Shown: piece after piece, positions 57,264 through 64,000 of the stretch
How the letters are laid out: each line of letters starts with the position of its first letter
Position numbering within the stretch: position 1 is the first letter of the stretch
NCBI GenBank assembly: GCA_020634435.1
Contig: JACKBS010000010.1
Span: 372,001-436,000 of the forward strand
Source of the DNA: Ardenticatenaceae bacterium
GTDB taxonomy: Bacteria > Chloroflexota > Anaerolineae > Promineifilales > Promineifilaceae
Direction of reading: 5' to 3'
Length of the DNA stretch: 64,000 bases
The notes under the pieces: model-generated
The model's input: only the letters and a program-made list of their open reading frames with translations
Databases searched by the model: none
What the model was told of the DNA's origin: nothing
Program-made: the position numbers and the translations under genes

Positions 57264-58058
57264 TTATTTCCATCGTGTCAAAATCGTTTCGCGCGCAAAC
57301 ATCTTCACTGTTAAATAAACCAACACCGCATCCAAAATTAACATGACTACAGCCGCTACCAGCACCAGTTCGCTGCTCAACAAAAACAGCCCAAATGACT
57401 GCCCCATGATGAGCAAAATGATAGGCAGCATGACTGCCCCGGCAAGTTGTTCCGCCGTGCGCGGATCGGTGACGCGCGAGGAAATCATCATCGCCGCACA
57501 GACGGCCAAAATGGCCAGCAGCGGTCCCATGACAAACACTGCCAGCAACCACATCGGGGCGATGATTTGAGAAAACACGGTGGCATTAGTCATTAAACGC
57601 ACGGCAATAATGTAAATGCCAAACGAAATCCAGGTAACCACCACCGCAGGCAGCACAGCCGCAATGCCTTTGCCCAAAAGCAGCTCCGTTGTCGTGATTG
57701 GCGTCGCTAACAGCGGTTCGAGGCTGCGCGTGGTTTTTTCGCCAACAATGCTGTAGGCGGCAATTGTCACCGGAATCATCACCGGCAAGATCATAAACAT
57801 CAGCGTGAAGATGTTGAGCATGTACACCATCGTACAGTCCATCTCATTCAACCCCACGCACAAATCGCCAAAAAACTCATCCGGCGCAGAAGAAGTATTC
57901 ATCCCCATTTCTTGAGCACCCAGGCCGCGCATCGAGTAAATAGTGATGAGCGGCAGCGCCGTGAGGATGATGGGCAGAAAAGCAACCGAAAACAAAACCA
58001 GTCTGTTTTTAAAGACTTCGGCCCACTCTTTGTCGATGATGGTTTTAATTTTGTCCAT
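57264..58058 (-). CDS. ABC-2 type permease (NatB-like)
   Basis: The 264-residue protein has the ABC-2 permease layout of six spans, with a large loop between the first two ('GLGAQEMGMNTSSAPDEFFG'). The motif 'GEKTTRSLEPLLATPITTTE' before the third span is typical of ABC-2/NatB permeases. The start overlaps the ATPase gene by 14 bases. The pair probably exports a hydrophobic or ionic substrate, as in sodium or antibiotic exporters. The substrate is unknown. Confidence 0.9.
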   Translation of the reverse strand: MDKIKTIIDKEWAEVFKNRLVLFSVAFLPIILTALPLITIYSMRGLGAQEMGMNTSSAPDEFFGDLCVGLNEMDCTMVYMLNIFTLMFMILPVMIPVTIAAYSIVGEKTTRSLEPLLATPITTTELLLGKGIAAVLPAVVVTWISFGIYIIAVRLMTNATVFSQIIAPMWLLAVFVMGPLLAILAVCAAMMISSRVTDPRTAEQLAGAVMLPIILLIMGQSFGLFLLSSELVLVAAVVMLILDAVLVYLTVKMFARETILTRWK

Positions 58059-58989
58059 TGCCAGACTCCTCTACGGCCGTTTCCGTACGATTGATGAGCT
58101 GGAGGTAGATTTCTTCCAGCGAGTAGCGCAGCTCACCGACAAACTGAATACTTTGGCCCGCTTCAACCAAGCGGCGAATCATCTCCGGGTTGTACTGTTC
58201 GGGGTCATCCACCGCCACCAGCAGCTTATTCTCCACCGCCTCAATTTTCTTCACGTAAGGCAAGTTTTCCAGGATCGGCAAAGCGGATTGGGCCGCGTGA
58301 GAAAGATGGAAGACGACCTGACGGCCGTATAGCTGCTGCCGTAATCCTTCTGGGGTGTCCAGCACGCGCAGTTGTGACTTAAACACAGCTACCCGGTCAC
58401 ACAAACGATCGGCCTCGTCCAAATTGTGGGTGGTCAGGAAGATGGTGCGCCCCTGCCCCTTTACATCGGCAATAAAGTCTCGCACCAGCCGTGACGCTTC
58501 AGGGTCTAGCCCCGCCGTCGGTTCATCCAGGAACAAAATGCGCGGTTCATGCAACAAGGCACGGGCAATGGCCAGCTTTTGCCGCATCCCCTTGCTAAAC
58601 GTGCCTGCAGCATCGTTGCGCCGGTCCCACAAACCCAGCAACCGCAGGTATTTCTCCACCTGGCCACCAATATCTTTCACTTCGTACAATCGGGCATAAA
58701 TGGCCAAATTTTTGTAGGCAGACAGCCGCTCATACATGCCCGGTGTCTCGGTAAGAATGCCCACGTTGCGCCGAATTTCTGTATCTGCCTCCCCCAGCCT
58801 GTAGCCTAGCAATGTGGCCGTCCCGGCTGTGGGCGCAATCAGGCTGGTCAACATACGCACCGTGGTTGTTTTGCCCGCCCCATTCGGCCCTAAAAAGCCA
58901 AACACCTCTCCTTCAGCAATGGACAGTGTCAGGCGGTCTACGGCCGTTAAATCACCAAACTTCTTGGTTAAATTGGTTGTTTCTATCAT
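58045..58989 (-). CDS. ABC transporter ATP-binding protein (NatA-like)
   Basis: The 314-residue ATPase has Walker A 'GPNGAGKTTTVRML', signature 'FSKGMRQKLAIARAL', Walker B 'ILFLDEPTAGLDPEAS', and H-loop 'IFLTTHNLDEADRL', then a C-terminal domain typical of ABC-2 exporters. The ATG 58989 has GAGG six bases upstream; an in-frame GTG/other start at 59001 is less likely. It works with the overlapping ABC-2 permease. The next gene upstream is a YhfC-type membrane protein 34 bases away, perhaps in the same transcript. Confidence 0.94.
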   Translation of the reverse strand: MIETTNLTKKFGDLTAVDRLTLSIAEGEVFGFLGPNGAGKTTTVRMLTSLIAPTAGTATLLGYRLGEADTEIRRNVGILTETPGMYERLSAYKNLAIYARLYEVKDIGGQVEKYLRLLGLWDRRNDAAGTFSKGMRQKLAIARALLHEPRILFLDEPTAGLDPEASRLVRDFIADVKGQGRTIFLTTHNLDEADRLCDRVAVFKSQLRVLDTPEGLRQQLYGRQVVFHLSHAAQSALPILENLPYVKKIEAVENKLLVAVDDPEQYNPEMIRRLVEAGQSIQFVGELRYSLEEIYLQLINRTETAVEESGNGQN

Positions 58990-59023
58990 ATAAAGCCTCA
59001 TTAAATTGGCTACGCGAAATCAA

Positions 59024-59872
59024 CTACGAATATTTGCTGCGCTCCAGCATTTCTTTATTATTGGGAGGTGCAGCCAAAGTGACGGGTTTCAATTCAGGCA
59101 AAGGCTCAAGCGGAACGGCCGTTGGCTCCGGCGCATGCAGCAGAAAAATGATGGCCAAACTCAACACACTCAAGCCACCCAGCACCCCCTCGGCCCAAAC
59201 AGGCCCCAGGCGAACCACCACATAGACCAGCGTCCCGTCAATGAGCGCATGCCAGCCAATGCCTGCCAGCAGCCAACACCATTGGCCCCGCACAAACACC
59301 TGCATTACCAACAGCGACGCCGCTAGATGCAGCAACAGGGCAAAAGCACGCTCTAGCGCACCGAACAGCGCCATCCACAGAGGTACGCCAAACATTGCGT
59401 CTATTTGCTGGTCCAAAAGTGGCAGCTGATCAGCCGGGATTGAAGCCATGATGCCCTGAAACTGGCCATTTTTTAAGCCCAACAGGATCACAAAGTTAAT
59501 CAGACCGATGCCCCCCAGCAGGATTGCCTCAATGCCACCATGCCCAGCACCGACCATCAGCCCCTTTCCCCAACTACGGGCATCCGTGGCCCAAAAACGG
59601 AATGCCAAGTACCGAGCAAATCCTTCAAATGTGCCCGCCGACAAACCGAGAAATAGAGCATAGAGAGGTAAATTTTCGGGGGAAAACCAGCCGAACTGCT
59701 GCAAGACCAGCCAGTTAAATGGCAAGTGACCTACCTGAGACAAGATAAACGCCACCGCACCAATGCCAAACAATCCCCAGCGCACCTGTCGCTGCGCCGC
59801 AATCCAGCGTCCCAGCAAGATGGGCATCAGGATCATCAGCAGAAAGTTCAGGGACAGCAAGGCGATAATCAT
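59024..59872 (-). CDS. YhfC-family membrane protease-like protein
   Basis: The 282-residue protein has seven to eight hydrophobic segments. The family signature is seen in 'LYALFLGLSAGTFEGFARYL' (Glu) and 'MVGAGHGGIEAILLGGI' (His and Glu), which places it in YhfC, a family related to CPBP/glutamic membrane proteases. Function is not well established. GGAGAAGAAA precedes the ATG. It lies directly upstream of an ABC-2 exporter and may process or protect something linked to it. Confidence 0.82.
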   Translation of the reverse strand: MIIALLSLNFLLMILMPILLGRWIAAQRQVRWGLFGIGAVAFILSQVGHLPFNWLVLQQFGWFSPENLPLYALFLGLSAGTFEGFARYLAFRFWATDARSWGKGLMVGAGHGGIEAILLGGIGLINFVILLGLKNGQFQGIMASIPADQLPLLDQQIDAMFGVPLWMALFGALERAFALLLHLAASLLVMQVFVRGQWCWLLAGIGWHALIDGTLVYVVVRLGPVWAEGVLGGLSVLSLAIIFLLHAPEPTAVPLEPLPELKPVTLAAPPNNKEMLERSKYS

Positions 59873-60063
59873 TTTCTTCTCCGTGTGGGCCGAATTGTAG
59901 CACGATTTGGCCGTTTCTGTGGGAGTTTTCAGAGCGGGGAACGGCCGTAAAGCTGTCTGATCTGGCTGGCTCCGCTATAATACGCTGGCTCCCCCGACAA
60001 CTTGCGAACTACACCAGGGTGTCTTTTTTAAAACGGCCGTACCTCCCCAAATCAGGAGTGTTC

Positions 60064-61422
60064 ATGATGGATGATGCTGCATTGAATTTCCCCCCAATCG
60101 AAGATATCGAACAGATGGTTGCCGATGGCAAGCTGGATGAACTGCACAGTCAGCTAGAGCGCGTTCACCCAGCTGACATTGCGGCCCTGCTGGAAGAACT
60201 TGAAACAGAAACGGCCGTAACCGTCTTTGAACTATTGCCCATCGAAATCGCCAGTGAGGTGCTGGATGAAACCGGCGGCCAAATTCGCCAGGAGCTGGTA
60301 GAGAAAGTAGACGACGAGCGCCTGGCTGACCTGCTCGACGAGCTGCCGATGGACGATGCCGTCGAGTTCCTGGAAGACCTCCCGGATGAGGTCTCTGACC
60401 GACTCATCGGCCTGATGGAGCCGGAAGAGGCGGCCGAAGTTCAGGAACTGCTGGGCTATGAAGAAGAAACCGCGGGCCGTCTCATGACCCGCGATGTAGT
60501 CGCTCTGCGCCGCCAATGGACCGTCAGCGAGACGTTTGATTATTTGCGTTCGCTGGAGGATGCAGAAACGCTGCACTACCTCTACGTGGTAGACCGCGAT
60601 AACAAGCTCATCGGTGTGGTCCCCCTGCGTACGCTCATTTTGTCCCAACCAGACGCCACCATCGACTCAATCATGAGCAGCGATGTAGTCTCCATCAACG
60701 TCGCTGCCGACCAGGAAGAGCTGGCCGAATTGGTCTCCCGCTACGACTACTTCGTGGTGCCTGTCGTCAATGATAACCATGAACTGCTCGGCGTAGTCAC
60801 CGTCGATGATGTTTTGGACATCTTTGAAGAAGAGGTCACGGAAGACATTCAGCGGTTAGGTGGTTCTGAACCACTCGACCAGCCCTATTTTGCTGTTTCC
60901 GTTTTCCAAATTGTGCGTAAGCGCATTGGCTGGCTGCTGCTGCTCTTTGTTGCCTCAACCCTGTCTGGCGAAGTCATCCGCATGTTCCAAAATGAGTTGG
61001 ACATCGTCGTGGCTTTGGGCTTTTTTATTACGTTGATTACCGGCACGGGCGGTAACGCGGGTTCGCAAACGGTGGCCACCATTATTCGCGCCATCACCCT
61101 GGACGAAGTGCGCTTGAGCAATCTCACCACCGCCTGGCGACGGGAAGTGACGGTTGGCTTGCTGCTAGGATTGGTAATGGGCGCGGTCGGCATCGTGCGC
61201 GCCTTGTTGTGGCATACAGGGTTTGAAGTAGCCCTGGTTGTCGCGCTCACGCTGCCGCTCATCGTCATTTGGGCAACCACCGTGGCCACCGTCATACCCA
61301 TCCTGGCCGACCGCTTTCACATCGATCCCACAGTGATAAGCGGCCCAATGATTGCCACGATTGTTGACGCTACAGGTCTGATGATTTACTTCTCATTAGC
61401 CAAATTCATCCTGAAACTTTGA
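60064..61422 (+). CDS. mgtE: Magnesium transporter MgtE
   Basis: The 452-residue protein has the MgtE order: N-terminal helical domain of repeated 'DLLDELPMDDAVEFLEDLP' type, two CBS domains (about 120-260, 'MTRDVVALRRQWTVSETFDY', 'IMSSDVVSINVAADQEE'), and five C-terminal spans ('ITLITGTGGNAGSQTVATII' holds the conserved GNAGSQ). It forms a dimeric Mg2+ channel gated by magnesium on the N and CBS domains. ATG 60064 has AGGAG five bases upstream. I looked for a magnesium riboswitch in the 190-base leader and could not recognise one. A sirtuin gene follows two bases after the stop. Confidence 0.96.
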   Translation: MMDDAALNFPPIEDIEQMVADGKLDELHSQLERVHPADIAALLEELETETAVTVFELLPIEIASEVLDETGGQIRQELVEKVDDERLADLLDELPMDDAVEFLEDLPDEVSDRLIGLMEPEEAAEVQELLGYEEETAGRLMTRDVVALRRQWTVSETFDYLRSLEDAETLHYLYVVDRDNKLIGVVPLRTLILSQPDATIDSIMSSDVVSINVAADQEELAELVSRYDYFVVPVVNDNHELLGVVTVDDVLDIFEEEVTEDIQRLGGSEPLDQPYFAVSVFQIVRKRIGWLLLLFVASTLSGEVIRMFQNELDIVVALGFFITLITGTGGNAGSQTVATIIRAITLDEVRLSNLTTAWRREVTVGLLLGLVMGAVGIVRALLWHTGFEVALVVALTLPLIVIWATTVATVIPILADRFHIDPTVISGPMIATIVDATGLMIYFSLAKFILKL

Positions 61423-61424
61423 CA

Positions 61425-62171
61425 ATGAAAACACAGTTTGAAATTCCAGGCGCTCTTGTTGAAAAGTTGCATGCGGCCAAACACGTCGTTGTACTGACTG
61501 GTGCAGGCGTCTCCGCTGAAAGCGGCGTACCCACCTTCCGGGAAGCGCAAACCGGTCTTTGGGCGCAGTATGATCCGCAGGAGCTGGCCACGCCCCAAGC
61601 GTTCCGGCGCAATCCCCAGCTGGTGTGGGAATGGTACGCTTGGCGACGCGAATTGGTTAGCCAGGCCCAACCCAATCCGGGCCATCTGGCGCTGGTGGAG
61701 CTGGCCAAATTTGTACCGCAATTGACGCTCATCACGCAAAATGTGGATGGTCTGCACCAGCGAGCAGGCAGTCAAAACGTGGTATGCCTGCACGGCAACA
61801 TCATGGAAACCAAATGTTTTGACCATGATCATCCAATCAGCCATTGGCCGCCAACTGAAGCCGTACCGCCCACCTGCCCTACCTGTGGCAGCTTGTTACG
61901 GCCGAATGTGGTCTGGTTTGGCGAAAGTTTACCGATGATGGCCCTGAATACGGCCGTTTCTGCCGCCGATTCCTGTGATTTGTTCCTGGCCATTGGCACC
62001 TCGGCCCTGGTGCATCCGGCCGCCTCGTTACCCTTGCGTGCCGTGGAGCATGGGGCCACGCTGGTGGAGATCAATCCGCAGGCGACCCCACTCACCCGCT
62101 GGGCCGACTTTACGCTGAACGGACCCGCTGGCGTGGTGCTGCCCGCCCTGCTGAAGCGCTTACAAGCTTAG
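61425..62171 (+). CDS. Sir2 family NAD-dependent protein deacylase
   Basis: The 248-residue sirtuin has 'VVLTGAGVSAESGVPTFREA' (NAD binding), 'LITQNVDGLHQRAG' with catalytic His in 'VCLHGNIMETKC', and 'VVWFGESLP'. It removes acetyl or longer acyl groups from lysines using NAD+. The zinc site is unusual: the second pair is normal ('CPTC'), but the first reads C-F-D-H, with His in place of the second Cys. The ATG begins two bases after the mgtE stop, so the two are probably co-transcribed. The family's Tyr-Arg substrate pair for succinyl groups is not in evidence, so deacetylase activity is the default. Confidence 0.9.
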   Translation: MKTQFEIPGALVEKLHAAKHVVVLTGAGVSAESGVPTFREAQTGLWAQYDPQELATPQAFRRNPQLVWEWYAWRRELVSQAQPNPGHLALVELAKFVPQLTLITQNVDGLHQRAGSQNVVCLHGNIMETKCFDHDHPISHWPPTEAVPPTCPTCGSLLRPNVVWFGESLPMMALNTAVSAADSCDLFLAIGTSALVHPAASLPLRAVEHGATLVEINPQATPLTRWADFTLNGPAGVVLPALLKRLQA

Positions 62172-62260
62172 TTCGCACGGCTTTACATAAGCCATTTTGT
62201 CGTTTATACTGGTGCCGTAAACGGCCGTACCCTTCACAACACACGGCTGGCAAGAGGTCG

Positions 62261-62992
62261 ATGGCAAACCCGGATTCTGATGAAAAAGTAGTGCCTTTAG
62301 GCGTTGTTTTCATCTCCGTTGGACTGATTGTGGTAGCAATCGCAGCGGCGATTTTGTTTATAAAGCCAGCCGTACAGCAGCAAATCGCCGCCGTGCGCAC
62401 GCCACGTCCTGTTGTGACAGTTGTCGTGACGCCGGTACCCAGCGCAACGGCCGTTACCGACGAAGCCAACACGGAAATTACGTTACCAAAAGGGTTTGTC
62501 CGCCTGGAAGATGCGCCACGAAGCAGCCTGGCACATCGGCCACAGCGCATTGTCATCCCCAGCATTGATGTGGATGCCCCGGTCACCGAAGTAGGCCTGA
62601 CGGCGTTTGAAAGTGGTGGCGAAACGTTTTACCAATGGCTGGTACCGCCTGATTACGAAGCCGGATGGCACAACACCAGCGCGGCGCTGGGCGAACCAGG
62701 CAACACGGTGCTAAACGGCCACCACAATATTTTTGGCGAAGTTTTCGGCCGTTTAGTGGACCTGGAAGTAGGTTCCGAGATTGTGGTCTATGATGCCGAA
62801 GCACCCCACAATTACACCGTGGCCGACATTGAAATTTTGCCGGAGCGAGATCAGCCGCTGTCCGTGCGGCAGGAAAACGCGAAGTGGATTCAGGCCACGG
62901 ATGACGAGCGGCTAACCCTGGTCACTTGCTGGCCACACACCGACAATTCGCACCGGCTCATCGTGGTGGCTTACCCTACCAATTCAAACTGA
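62261..62992 (+). CDS. Sortase (class D/E-like)
   Basis: The 243-residue protein has one N-terminal membrane span (about 12-35), a Thr/Val-rich linker, and a C-terminal sortase domain (about 90-240). The catalytic His is in 'VLNGHHNIFGEVF', the Cys in 'RLTLVTCWPHT' (TLxTC), and the Arg in 'NSHRLIVVAY'. Sortases cut a cell-wall sorting motif and attach the protein to the wall or to pilin subunits. A likely substrate with an LPESG signal is encoded 58 bases downstream. The class is uncertain without alignment. Confidence 0.9.
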   Translation: MANPDSDEKVVPLGVVFISVGLIVVAIAAAILFIKPAVQQQIAAVRTPRPVVTVVVTPVPSATAVTDEANTEITLPKGFVRLEDAPRSSLAHRPQRIVIPSIDVDAPVTEVGLTAFESGGETFYQWLVPPDYEAGWHNTSAALGEPGNTVLNGHHNIFGEVFGRLVDLEVGSEIVVYDAEAPHNYTVADIEILPERDQPLSVRQENAKWIQATDDERLTLVTCWPHTDNSHRLIVVAYPTNSN

Positions 62993-63050
62993 AACTGATT
63001 TGAAGTATCGGTAAATCAATTTGTTTTCGCTCAATTTTTAGGAGGACGAC

Positions 63051-63590
63051 ATGAATCAAACAAAACGTACTGGCTTGATGGTGCTGTTGGTGAGCGCAAT
63101 TTTGCTCCTGGTAGTGGGTACCGTGCAGGCGCAAGACAGCGGCTCGATTTCTGGAGCGGTCTATCTGGATGTGAATGGCGACGGCCGTTGCATCAACACT
63201 GGCGTCACGGGAGAAGTTCCCGTGGAAGGCGTCACCATCGAATTTACCAGCAGCGATGAAGCGACCGTAGTCACTCTCACTACCGCCAGTAATGGCACGT
63301 ATGGATTGGCGGCCGCCGGGCAAAGCTACTGGCGCGTCACCGCCAAACCCGACGCCACCAAATACGTGGTGACCTCAGAAAATCCACTCTACGCGCCAGT
63401 CTTGCCCGAAACTGGGCTGGTGCAGACTGATTTTAACTTCTGCGTGAGCCAGGGCACCAACGCCGTGATCATTTTGCCAGAATCTGGCGCCGCAGCCAGC
63501 AACACCGGATTTGTGTGGGTAACGGCCGTATTGGGTTTGGCACTGATTGGTGTTGGGATTGTTCTTGAAGTAAAACGTCGGCAAATCTAA
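63051..63590 (+). CDS. Surface protein with LPESG sorting signal, sortase substrate
   Basis: The 179-residue protein has an N-terminal signal peptide (residues 1-27, ending 'VQAQDSG'), an SdrD-B/carboxypeptidase-regulatory-like beta domain ('SGAVYLDVNGDGRC' to 'YWRVTAKPD'), and at the C-terminus 'ILPESG', a hydrophobic stretch of about 20 residues, and a basic tail 'KRRQI'. This is a full cell-wall sorting signal with Ser in place of Thr. A canonical 'LPETG' also occurs about 30 residues earlier, but no hydrophobic segment directly follows it. AGGAGG precedes the ATG. The sortase gene lies just upstream. Confidence 0.9.
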   Translation: MNQTKRTGLMVLLVSAILLLVVGTVQAQDSGSISGAVYLDVNGDGRCINTGVTGEVPVEGVTIEFTSSDEATVVTLTTASNGTYGLAAAGQSYWRVTAKPDATKYVVTSENPLYAPVLPETGLVQTDFNFCVSQGTNAVIILPESGAAASNTGFVWVTAVLGLALIGVGIVLEVKRRQI

Positions 63591-63600
63591 TCGAAAACCG

Positions 63601-63641
63601 ATCGCCCGCAGGCTGGCCATACAGTTGAGCTTGCGGGCGAT
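63601..63641. terminator. Hairpin after the sortase substrate gene
   Basis: ATCGCCCGCA (63601-63610) pairs with TGCGGGCGAT (63632-63641) over a 21-base loop. It lies between convergent genes; short T-rich bases follow on both strands. Terminator function is likely. Confidence 0.6.
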
Positions 63642-63648
63642 TCCTTGT

Positions 63649-64000
63649 TTAAGGCAGCAGCAGCACCTTGCCAATATTTTGGCGATCTTGCAGATAGTGG
63701 TGTGCCGCCGTGGCCTCTTCAAAAGAAAAAGTCTTGTCGATCTTGGGCCGGAAAAGCGCCTCATCGTACCAGGCTACAATTTGCTTCATCCACGGCTGCA
63801 TCATGGCTGCCTGCTCCCACATGTGCCCCAAATTTACGCCAATGATCGCCTTGTTGTCATTCATCAGCTTAAACGGTGTGTAAAACGGCACCATCACCAT
63901 ACCGCGAAAAATGGACCATAAGGAGCGGCGCTTGCCAGATGCCAAGCTGCTCGCGCCAAAGTGAATTAAACGGCCGCTTGGCATCAGCAGGCGGTAATTT
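63649..64000 (-). CDS. MDR-type dehydrogenase/quinone oxidoreductase, C-terminal part
   Basis: The frame is open to the right edge, so only the last 116 residues are visible. 'RLLMPSGRLIHFGASS' corresponds to the end of the Rossmann fold of zinc-type or quinone-oxidoreductase MDR proteins. 'FSFEEATAAHHYLQDRQNIGKVLLLP' is the usual C-terminus of that family. It uses NADPH to reduce quinones or enones in known members. The upstream part (zinc or substrate site) is outside the window, so the subclass is not certain. Confidence 0.8.
   Translation of the reverse strand, partial: NYRLLMPSGRLIHFGASSLASGKRRSLWSIFRGMVMVPFYTPFKLMNDNKAIIGVNLGHMWEQAAMMQPWMKQIVAWYDEALFRPKIDKTFSFEEATAAHHYLQDRQNIGKVLLLP

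Noticed and set aside
59873..60063. Possible magnesium riboswitch in the mgtE leader
   Set aside because: No conserved M-box core or ykkC-like core could be recognised by eye, and a covariance-model search would be needed.
1..64000. CRISPR array, rRNA operon or transposase gene
   Set aside because: No regularly spaced direct repeats of 25-40 bases, no rRNA-like sequence, and no DDE or HUH transposase frame was seen.

Overview
The window looks like a chromosomal segment of a member of the Chloroflexota (Anaerolineae or a relative). This is an inference from content, not a search result. The cues are many lipoproteins and secreted proteins with Pro/Thr-rich linkers, a sortase with its own LPxSG substrate, RNase Y beside recA-recX, ferredoxin-dependent 2-oxoacid oxidoreductase, and many membrane sensor kinases. 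The whole segment is also peppered with one palindromic octamer, ACGGCCGT: about 25 perfect copies by eye in the first 9.5 kb, where chance predicts fewer than one.

Layout. 1-8 kb: cell-surface LysM protein (partial), beta-propeller lipoprotein, MBL hydrolase, MATE-like transporter, CaiB/BaiF CoA-transferase, and a histidine kinase with a stand-alone receiver. 8-13.6 kb: surface polysaccharide or lipid glycosylation, with a methyltransferase fused to a polytopic glycosyltransferase, a GT4 glycosyltransferase and a flippase-like protein. 13.7-21 kb: cupin, aldo/keto reductase, rny, recX, recA, GNAT protein, glycine-rich membrane protein, pterin dehydratase, initiator tRNA. 21.4-27.5 kb: gamma-carbonic-anhydrase-like protein and the histidine degradation genes hutH (minus) and hutU-hutI (plus), then tRNA-Gly(CCC). 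27.7-34.5 kb: pseudo-receiver regulator, rpsT, methyltransferase, glgB, ankyrin protein, GNAT protein, threonine-aldolase-like enzyme.

34.5-35.9 kb is the most interesting part. It is a short AT-rich island holding two adjacent genes: a small membrane protein of the PycTM/DUF5706 type and a stand-alone class III nucleotide cyclase. Together they have the make-up of a Pycsar antiphage system, in the order effector then cyclase. A complete tyrosine recombinase follows immediately, from a promoter in the same AT-rich DNA. The octamer is absent from the island.

37-44.5 kb: alanine-dehydrogenase-like enzyme, acetyl-CoA hydrolase/transferase family enzyme, a two-component system, two exported proteins, CPBP protease. 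44.5-50 kb: an ABC operon (lipoprotein, two ATPases, FtsX-type permease with an extracytoplasmic insert). 50.2-54.6 kb: an amino-acid catabolic operon coding for ferredoxin, 2-oxoacid oxidoreductase alpha, beta and gamma subunits, and a PLP aminotransferase. 54.8-64 kb: FocA-type channel, P1 peptidase, ABC-2 exporter, YhfC protease, mgtE, sirtuin, sortase and its substrate, and the end of an MDR dehydrogenase.

Intergenic DNA is unusually rich in perfect inverted repeats. Several overlap or directly follow stop codons, some are MITE-like, and one lies at the start of an ABC ATPase gene. No transposase, CRISPR array or rRNA was seen.
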